The notes below the pieces were generated by a model. The model saw only the letters and a list, made by a program, of their open reading frames with translations. It searched no databases and had not been told where the DNA came from. From Granulicatella adiacens ATCC 49175 (GTDB lineage Bacteria; Bacillota; Bacilli; Lactobacillales; Aerococcaceae): a DNA stretch of 64,000 nt. A program made the position numbers and the translations under genes. Shown piece after piece: positions 58,955 to 64,000 of this stretch (within the stretch, counting starts at the first letter, position 1; every line of letters starts with the position of its first letter). The DNA lies in the NCBI RefSeq assembly GCF_025150565.1, contig NZ_CP102283.1, positions 1,116,001 through 1,180,000 on the forward strand. The letters run 5' to 3'.

Positions 58955-60679
58955 CTATAATTTAGCTTGCCATTTTTCAGTCCACACTAACTCGTTTGGA
59001 GTTCCCTTGAATTCGGACTTCCCTTCAAGTTTATCGATTACAGCTTTAACTGTGTTCTCATTACCATGGTATGCATTGATAAATGTTTTAACCATTGTCG
59101 CGTCGTGTAAATGAGTTGTAAAGTTTGTAGACACAAATACAGTTGGTGCTTCATGTACATACCAAGGTACTTCATTCGACATAGCTGTCTTCCATTGAAT
59201 ACGGTAGTTATTTTGTGCACCATAACCAATTACGTTTGCAACCACTAGCGCTAAATCAACTGTAACTCTATACTCTAGTGTACGTCCTTTGATACGACTA
59301 TTTCCATCATTAACCATTACTTCATATCCACGACTAGTTAATTCATCTACGAAGCGGTTTAAAACTGAATCATCATTAGCCATGATTCCACCTTTTTCTC
59401 CATCTAAGTAATACAAGCGTACGCGTTTATGATCCACTGGATTAATCGGTAAGTTTTGTTGCGTATCTTTAACAAGAGTGATTCCGCGGTCAGCTGCTTC
59501 TTTTTGCCACTCTAAGTGTTCAGCACAACCAATGACTTCTAACTCTTTCTTATCTTTTAACAATGTTCCGTTTGCTTGTTTTTCAGGAAGATTTAATTTT
59601 GCTTTCAATCCTAAAATACGACGAAGAGCATCTGTCATACGTTCTTCAGTAATGACTCCATTGTGATATCCTTTTAACATGAAGTTAAAGTCTTCTTCCA
59701 TATTGTTAAAGAATAAGAACATGTCACATCCTGCAGCAATTGCTCCTGGAACATAGTCCTCGCGCCGCATCGCACTTGTCATTCCTAACATGTGGCTTGC
59801 ATCTGTAATTACCATTCCGTTGAAGTCTAGTTTTTCTTTTAGTAAATCTTGAATTAGTTCTTCAGCAAGTGTTGCTGGCATTACATCTTTATCTTCAATC
59901 CCTGGACGAAGCGCTTTTTGATATTCAGGCAATGCAATATGTCCAGCCATAATCATTTCAACACCATTTTCGATATGGTTGCGATATACTTTACCAAAAG
60001 AATTTTCCCACTCTTCTACTGAAAGTTCATTCACACCTAAAATTAAGTGTTGGTCACGTTCTTCAGTTCCATCTCCAGGGAAGTGTTTCACACAGCAAAC
60101 TACTTCACGTTCTGCTTTTAATCCTTCTACATACGCATTTGTATATTTAATAACGTCTTCAGCAGTAGTTCCGTAAGCACGCGTATTAACGATTGTATTT
60201 CTCCAGTTTTCTAAAATGTCCACGCATGGGTCAAAGTTTACGTTTACCCCAAGAGCAGTCTCTTCACGAGCAGATACTAGTCCTGCATGATAAGGAACCC
60301 AAGGATCGCGACTTGCTTCAGATTGTGCGCCAGAAGAAATATAAGTACCACCTTTAACGGCACCGTCCCCACCTGAATCGCAGTTAGCTGCCACTAATAA
60401 TGGGATTTTTGTTTGAGATTGAAGATCATTAATTAACCCTTGAACATCTTCAGGGCTACCGTTCATATAACGAACACCGCCGATATGATATTTTTCTAGA
60501 ATCTCTTTATTGCTTAAATTGTTTCCGCTAAAAGCATCCCCTCCGAAGAAGAATAAGTTTGTAAATAATTGTCCTACTTTCTCTTCATCTGTCATGCCTT
60601 TAATTGTTGACTCAACCCATTCAATTTGACTTGGATTCAAGTTGTAAGGTTTTTTTGATAAATCTACTAGTCTTGCCAT
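58955..60679 (-). CDS. GH3 family glycosidase, NagZ-like beta-N-acetylhexosaminidase
   Basis: 574 residues, no signal peptide, so intracellular. The GH3 TIM barrel has KHFPGDGTEERDQH (about 198-211), which keeps the Asp209/His211 dyad typical of NagZ-type N-acetylglucosaminidases, and the nucleophile Asp293 in GMVITDASHMLGM. A second alpha/beta domain follows (about 400-560). It lies between the transporter and uidA, so it probably helps cut N-acetylhexosamine next to glucuronate. Peptidoglycan recycling is the alternative role but fits the context less. Confidence 0.85.
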   Translation of the reverse strand: MARLVDLSKKPYNLNPSQIEWVESTIKGMTDEEKVGQLFTNLFFFGGDAFSGNNLSNKEILEKYHIGGVRYMNGSPEDVQGLINDLQSQTKIPLLVAANCDSGGDGAVKGGTYISSGAQSEASRDPWVPYHAGLVSAREETALGVNVNFDPCVDILENWRNTIVNTRAYGTTAEDVIKYTNAYVEGLKAEREVVCCVKHFPGDGTEERDQHLILGVNELSVEEWENSFGKVYRNHIENGVEMIMAGHIALPEYQKALRPGIEDKDVMPATLAEELIQDLLKEKLDFNGMVITDASHMLGMTSAMRREDYVPGAIAAGCDMFLFFNNMEEDFNFMLKGYHNGVITEERMTDALRRILGLKAKLNLPEKQANGTLLKDKKELEVIGCAEHLEWQKEAADRGITLVKDTQQNLPINPVDHKRVRLYYLDGEKGGIMANDDSVLNRFVDELTSRGYEVMVNDGNSRIKGRTLEYRVTVDLALVVANVIGYGAQNNYRIQWKTAMSNEVPWYVHEAPTVFVSTNFTTHLHDATMVKTFINAYHGNENTVKAVIDKLEGKSEFKGTPNELVWTEKWQAKL

Positions 60680-60698
60680 TTTACTTCCTCCTATAATG

Positions 60699-60730
60699 AC
60701 GCTCCGTAAACTGTCTAGCTTACGGAGCGT
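60699..60730 (-). repeat. Strong intercistronic hairpin between transporter and GH3 genes
   Basis: Perfect 11-bp arms ACGCTCCGTAA and TTACGGAGCGT with a 10-base loop. No T run follows on either strand, so it is not a standard terminator. It probably protects or processes the operon mRNA, giving different levels of transporter and hydrolases. Confidence 0.7.
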
Positions 60731-60737
60731 TAATCAA

Positions 60738-62207
60738 TTATGCTTTTTGTTTTGCTAATGTTTCAGCTTTGATTCGAGCGATTTCACTTTGAATTTCTTC
60801 CATTTTCTCTTTGTTTAATGGGTAGAATTTCATCGCAATTACGTTACAAAGATATCCAAACATAATGAAACCACAGAACATCACTAAACCGATAAATTTC
60901 AATTCTGGTGTTAATGGTGTATCTACTTGAGGTAATTTTTCAGTAAAGCCGATAGATGCACATAAGATACCTACAAATGCAGAACCGAATGAAGAAACGA
61001 TTTTATCAACAGCACTGAATAATGTTCCCATTAAACCAGGAACGTAACGACCTGAACGATATACTTCGTAGTCCGCACAGTCGGCTGTCATCGGAATTAC
61101 CATTGTTCCTGCTAACCCGTTTGCACCTTGAGCTAAGATGTATAGTGTTAAGAATGCAATTGTGAAGAATGATAGCCCTGTGTATCCCTCAGCTCCAGGT
61201 AGTGAGAATGTTGAAGGATCTGCTACATAGAATAGACCGAATAATAATCCGTAAAGGATGATACCCGCCCATGAACCTAATAACAACGCTTTTCTTTGAC
61301 CAAGTTTTTGAGCAATAAATTTAACTCCAAGAATCATAATCAAAATCTTAGGAATCAATGTATATTGGTTAAATGTATTTAGTAATTTATAGTTACCACA
61401 AATAATACCAAAGATAATTACTGATACTGTTGCGTTTGAAGTAACTATCGCTGCCAATTTATCTGTTGAAGCTGATACTACTAACATTTGAATAGCACGG
61501 TTATTTTTTAGTACATCCCAGTAGTCTTTGAAAGTAACTTTAACAGGTTCGCCTGTACCAAAGAATTCTGTACGGTCTTTATCTTTTAGTGCAAAGATCG
61601 CTAACCAAGTGAAGATGACTGTTACTGGAGCGATATAAATCCATAACTCTTGGAACAACTCAGCAGTAAACCCACCGTATTTTGGTACTAAGTGTTGAGC
61701 AACAAATCCTGGTACTAACGCGAATAATGTAGCATTATAAATACCGTCATAGATACCGAATGTTGGACGTTGTTTAGGGTCATTTGTTAAACAGCTTTGA
61801 GCTGATTTAGTTACTACTGTTTGTAATGTATAACCAATGATGTAGATTAAATAAATTACTAAGAAATAAATAAATCTAAATTCTTCTGGTAAATGGTGAG
61901 TTGTGAAGAACATTAAGAATGTTGTAATCACTAATACAATGTTACCAGCTGCCATAAACGGACGATTTTTACCAAATTTTCCATCTGTTTTGTCTACGAT
62001 ATAACCAACGATTGGGTCAGTAATCGCGTCCCAAATACGCATGAATGTCATAATTGAAGTAGCCATTACTACTGCTACCCCAACGTAACCTGTTAAATAG
62101 TAGGCAACGAAGTTCAAAAGAACTAGCCATAAGTTTGTTGATGTATTATTTAAAGCAAACAAAGCCATTTGCCACGTTTTCGCTCTATGAATCCCTGTAT
62201 TTTCCAT
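60738..62207 (-). CDS. GPH-family (glycoside-pentoside-hexuronide) cation symporter
   Basis: 489 residues with about 12 membrane helices. The N-terminal region has WDAITDPIVGYIVDKTDGKFGKNRPF, the GPH-family signature after helix 2 (D-x2-x-D-P-x3-G.. and GRxRP-like). It is related to UidB/MelB. Operon context implies import of glucuronides or of an oligosaccharide carrying glucuronate, driven by H+ or Na+. Substrate not proven. Confidence 0.9.
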   Translation of the reverse strand: MENTGIHRAKTWQMALFALNNTSTNLWLVLLNFVAYYLTGYVGVAVVMATSIMTFMRIWDAITDPIVGYIVDKTDGKFGKNRPFMAAGNIVLVITTFLMFFTTHHLPEEFRFIYFLVIYLIYIIGYTLQTVVTKSAQSCLTNDPKQRPTFGIYDGIYNATLFALVPGFVAQHLVPKYGGFTAELFQELWIYIAPVTVIFTWLAIFALKDKDRTEFFGTGEPVKVTFKDYWDVLKNNRAIQMLVVSASTDKLAAIVTSNATVSVIIFGIICGNYKLLNTFNQYTLIPKILIMILGVKFIAQKLGQRKALLLGSWAGIILYGLLFGLFYVADPSTFSLPGAEGYTGLSFFTIAFLTLYILAQGANGLAGTMVIPMTADCADYEVYRSGRYVPGLMGTLFSAVDKIVSSFGSAFVGILCASIGFTEKLPQVDTPLTPELKFIGLVMFCGFIMFGYLCNVIAMKFYPLNKEKMEEIQSEIARIKAETLAKQKA

Positions 62208-62225
62208 GTTAATAACTCCTTATTT

Positions 62226-63053
62226 TTAATTTTTAAATTGTGATAAATGTTTATGATAAATTGCTTGATACTCTTCGTCATTGTATTGTCCGTCAATAAA
62301 TTCTGGAAGAATATTTGTGACTAACGTTGCCCATGACTCTTTTTCTTTCCCAAATAATATTGGATAGAAATGTACTTCATTAACTTTTGCAGCATCAAAA
62401 TCCCCAGGAGCATCCCCAACCATTAAGATTTTCTCTTTTTCAAATCCGAGACTCTTAATTTCTTTAATCGCTGCTGCTTTACTTCCTCGTTCTTGTCCGA
62501 AGAATTCAGAAACAAATGGCATTAACCCATGACGTTTCCATTCGCTATTAACTGCTTCGCTGTTTGCTGAAGAAACAATCGCAATCTGAGCTACTTTACT
62601 AATTTCTTCTAAAGCTCTTTTTACGCCTTCAAAAGGTTTGTCTTCGCCAACAAGTTCGGTTTCAATGCCGTGATTTACAGCCTTGCTCCACTCGAGCGCT
62701 TTTATTAGTACGGCATCATTATGCTTAGCAATCTCCTCTTCCAATGATTGATTTGAAAGAGATGTCGTATGATTACACCAGTTAGCAAACACTGTAAAGT
62801 CTTCAATTGCTTCACCATGTTCTTGAGCAAACTCGAGACTAAGTAGTAACCCTTTAAAGCGATTAATCCCTCTCGTTTCAGAGAATAAGTTGACACGATT
62901 CCATTCTTCTAAATAGACTTCTTGATTTTGAATCTCGAAATACTTCGCTGCTAGCGGGCCGAAGAAACGAATGTGTTTAATATCCATTGTGTCCATCGCA
63001 CAGCCATCTGAATCGATACATACTACGAATGGACTTTCATTTGTTAAAGCCAT
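62226..63053 (-). CDS. HAD-superfamily hydrolase
   Basis: About 275 residues. Motif I is CIDSDGCAMDTMD (nucleophile and acid Asp), motif II IVSSANSEA and motif IV KILMVGDAPGDFDAA, with a helical cap domain between. It probably removes phosphate from a sugar phosphate or repairs a toxic by-product of the pathway; the substrate is not predictable. First gene of the uid operon. Start ATG 63053 behind AAGGAG; the earlier ATG at 63068 lies before the Shine-Dalgarno. Confidence 0.85.
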   Translation of the reverse strand: MALTNESPFVVCIDSDGCAMDTMDIKHIRFFGPLAAKYFEIQNQEVYLEEWNRVNLFSETRGINRFKGLLLSLEFAQEHGEAIEDFTVFANWCNHTTSLSNQSLEEEIAKHNDAVLIKALEWSKAVNHGIETELVGEDKPFEGVKRALEEISKVAQIAIVSSANSEAVNSEWKRHGLMPFVSEFFGQERGSKAAAIKEIKSLGFEKEKILMVGDAPGDFDAAKVNEVHFYPILFGKEKESWATLVTNILPEFIDGQYNDEEYQAIYHKHLSQFKN

Positions 63054-63092
63054 ATGCTCTCCTTTCATAAAATAAATCAGTTCTAAAGTCTG

Positions 63093-63120
63093 CAGATGAT
63101 TTTTGTTAGATGACTTTTAT
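63093..63120 (-). repeat. Tandem half-sites in the uid operon leader
   Basis: CAGATGATTTTT (63093-63104) and TAGATGACTTTTAT (63107-63120) are two direct copies of the AGATGAC-TTTT arm seen in the kdgA operator. They lie 40-70 bases upstream of the HAD start codon. Confidence 0.5.
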
Positions 63121-63195
63121 GCACCCGCTTACATTAGTGCGTAAATATAAAATCGTCTCTAATTTTAGAAATGATGTGACGTTTTGCAGTAAATT

Positions 63196-63222
63196 CATCT
63201 GATGTATTCATTGTATCAGATG
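63196..63222 (-). promoter_or_regulatory. uid operon promoter inside an operator-like inverted repeat
   Basis: The arms CATCTGAT (63196-63203) and ATCAGATG (63215-63222) with an 11-base spacer. Read on the minus strand, TGATACAAT (63210-63218), an extended -10 element, occupies the spacer and one arm. The arms match those at the kdgA promoter (CATCTGAT and CAGATGA). Confidence 0.6.
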
Positions 63223-63307
63223 TGAACCAAAAAATAAATACCTAAATTAAAAAATTTTCAAACTTTTTTAAAGTTGCTATTTCCCTATTTAAATAAAGGT
63301 TTCATCT

Positions 63308-63358
63308 ATTATAATAGGCAACAAAAATCAACAGACGACTTTTAAAAGTCATCTGTTG
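63308..63358 (-). promoter_or_regulatory. Second uid promoter candidate with a palindrome at its -35
   Basis: A 30-base near-perfect palindrome (63329-63358; arm CAACAGACGACTTTT, one mismatch) contains the AGATGACTTTT core of the kdgA operator on each side. A consensus TATAAT on the minus strand lies 16 bases downstream (63308-63313). The palindrome may be an operator or, with its ATTTTTG tail, a terminator for the region to the right. Confidence 0.5.
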
Positions 63359-63830
63359 AATGATGAATATATATTGTTAAGATAAAAAACAATCTTGTTT
63401 TTCTGATTCCCACAAATGTTGACTGTAAGAAGAACTATCTATTTTCGAGTAGATAACTTTCAAGACATACTTGTTAATTTCTAACTCTATTTCCGAAATG
63501 GAGATAAGCACTACGACTTTAAAGATATTCTGGCCCTAATAAATAGGTTTGTTGAATGTCCTCATGACGAGTTCGGATGTGGACGCGTTTTTTAAGATTC
63601 GTGTCAGGCAAGGCAATGAATGCATACGTACTCCTAATCCCAATATTCTCCCGGTGACAAATCGCCTTCTCAAACCGTTGATTTTTTAAGTTATCTGGCA
63701 ATGCTAACTTGATGATTTTTGATATACATTTTTTCTGCATCTCCTTCCATTGTCTTAAATAGATTAAAAATTCCAATCATTCTCGTGATAATTTTTTTTG
63801 TCATCTCCTCGTCGTCTTTTAATTAGTTAA
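63359..63830. other. Degraded intergenic region at the right side of the window
   Basis: Apart from the orphan ORF at 63519-63776, this stretch holds only short imperfect hairpins (e.g. TATCTA/TAGATA near 63440). No RNA gene, insertion sequence end or intact coding region is seen. Confidence 0.5.
63519..63776 (-). CDS. Orphan ORF, possibly a gene remnant
   Basis: An 85-codon frame starting with TTG. An internal ATG (at about 63725) follows GGAAGGAG closely and would give about 68 residues. The translation is basic with no recognised motif, membrane helix or signal. It stands in a region of degraded sequence next to an exporter pseudogene, so a gene relic is as likely as a real gene. Confidence 0.3.
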   Translation of the reverse strand: MEFLIYLRQWKEMQKKCISKIIKLALPDNLKNQRFEKAICHRENIGIRSTYAFIALPDTNLKKRVHIRTRHEDIQQTYLLGPEYL

Positions 63831-64000
63831 TCGACTACGATTACCAACGCGATTCGTGACATCTTACATGGTGACTAAAACATTGGTACCGTTCGTACCG
63901 TTTCAGCTGTATTATTTTCGAGGCTCTAAAGCGTCTAATTAAATTAACAGCAGTGATTAATGAAGTAGGATGGTTCGAATACCCTTGACATCATACAAAC
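63831..64000 (+). pseudogene. Decayed remnant of a second ThrE-type exporter gene pair
   Basis: Codons 63831-63878 read STTITNAIRDILHGD then stop. This matches PGTAITNAIRDTLRGD of the large exporter subunit at 48620-49390. After about 23 bases, in another frame, 63902-63988 reads FSCIIFEALKRLI...AVINEVGWFEYP then stop. This matches FSCIVFEAPKRLL...SIIGGIGWFVYL of the small subunit. The end of the first gene and start of the second are deleted and stop codons interrupt both. It may continue beyond the window. Confidence 0.7.

Noticed and set aside
63130-63190. Second cre site in the uid promoter region (TGCAAAACGTCACA on the minus strand)
   Set aside because: The spacing between TG and CG is one base too long for the cre consensus.

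Overview
The window is chromosomal DNA from a low-GC Gram-positive bacterium. Gene order strongly resembles Lactobacillales/Bacillales chromosomes: nth-dnaD-asnS-aspB-ypmB-dinG, hup-der-rpsA-cmk, ypbE-recQ-ypbB/fer, rluB-scpB-scpA-ribT, dnaE-pfkA-pyk, queA-ruvB-ruvA. Glycogen genes plus a complete hexuronate pathway suggest a host-associated member of the Carnobacteriaceae (Granulicatella-like). That genus guess is inference from gene content, not from a marker. There is no rRNA, CRISPR array, prophage or intact insertion sequence.

Region by region. 1-7.5 kb: end of an unknown membrane protein, then DNA repair, replication initiation, AsnRS, aspartate aminotransferase and DinG. 7.6-17.8 kb: glycogen metabolism in two minus-strand blocks (glgB-glgC-glgD and glgA-glgP), separated by a plus-strand GH13 alpha-glucan hydrolase; a CcpA (cre)-like site sits before glgB. 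17.9-35.8 kb: mostly minus-strand housekeeping genes (cca, ypiB, ypiA, hup, der, rpsA, cmk, a LysM protein, recQ, ypbB, fer, rluB, scpA/B, a RibT-like acetyltransferase, purine nucleoside phosphorylase, deoB, xerD, fur, cvfB). 36-42.2 kb: pyk, pfkA, dnaE, yjzD. 42.2-43.2 kb: a small accessory patch with an IS3-type transposase remnant, an orphan membrane protein and a structured element. 43.2-51 kb: queA, ruvAB, an FMN reductase, pspC, pta, a two-gene threonine/serine exporter, tRNA-Arg(CCU) and an esterase. 51.2-63.1 kb: a hexuronate/glucuronide regulon. 63.1-64 kb: control region, one orphan ORF and a decayed second copy of the exporter genes.

The hexuronate genes form one pathway. A GPH-family transporter imports a glucuronide; a GH2 beta-glucuronidase and a GH3 N-acetylglucosaminidase-like enzyme hydrolyse it; UxaC, UxuB, UxuA, KdgK and KdgA then convert glucuronate to pyruvate and glyceraldehyde-3-phosphate. 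A GntR/FadR-type regulator is encoded in the middle. Matching inverted repeats overlap the promoters of both halves and are its likely operators. In this sequence the beta-glucuronidase gene carries a one-base frameshift that separates its two catalytic glutamates.

The most novel-looking signal is a pair of ~207 and ~249 bp structured intergenic elements (43018-43224 and 49886-50134, opposite strands). They share a multi-hairpin architecture and sequence blocks, with compensatory base changes in the stems. One has a good promoter in front. They look like copies of an undescribed small RNA or structured mobile repeat. A third, unrelated long hairpin lies between pta and its terminator.
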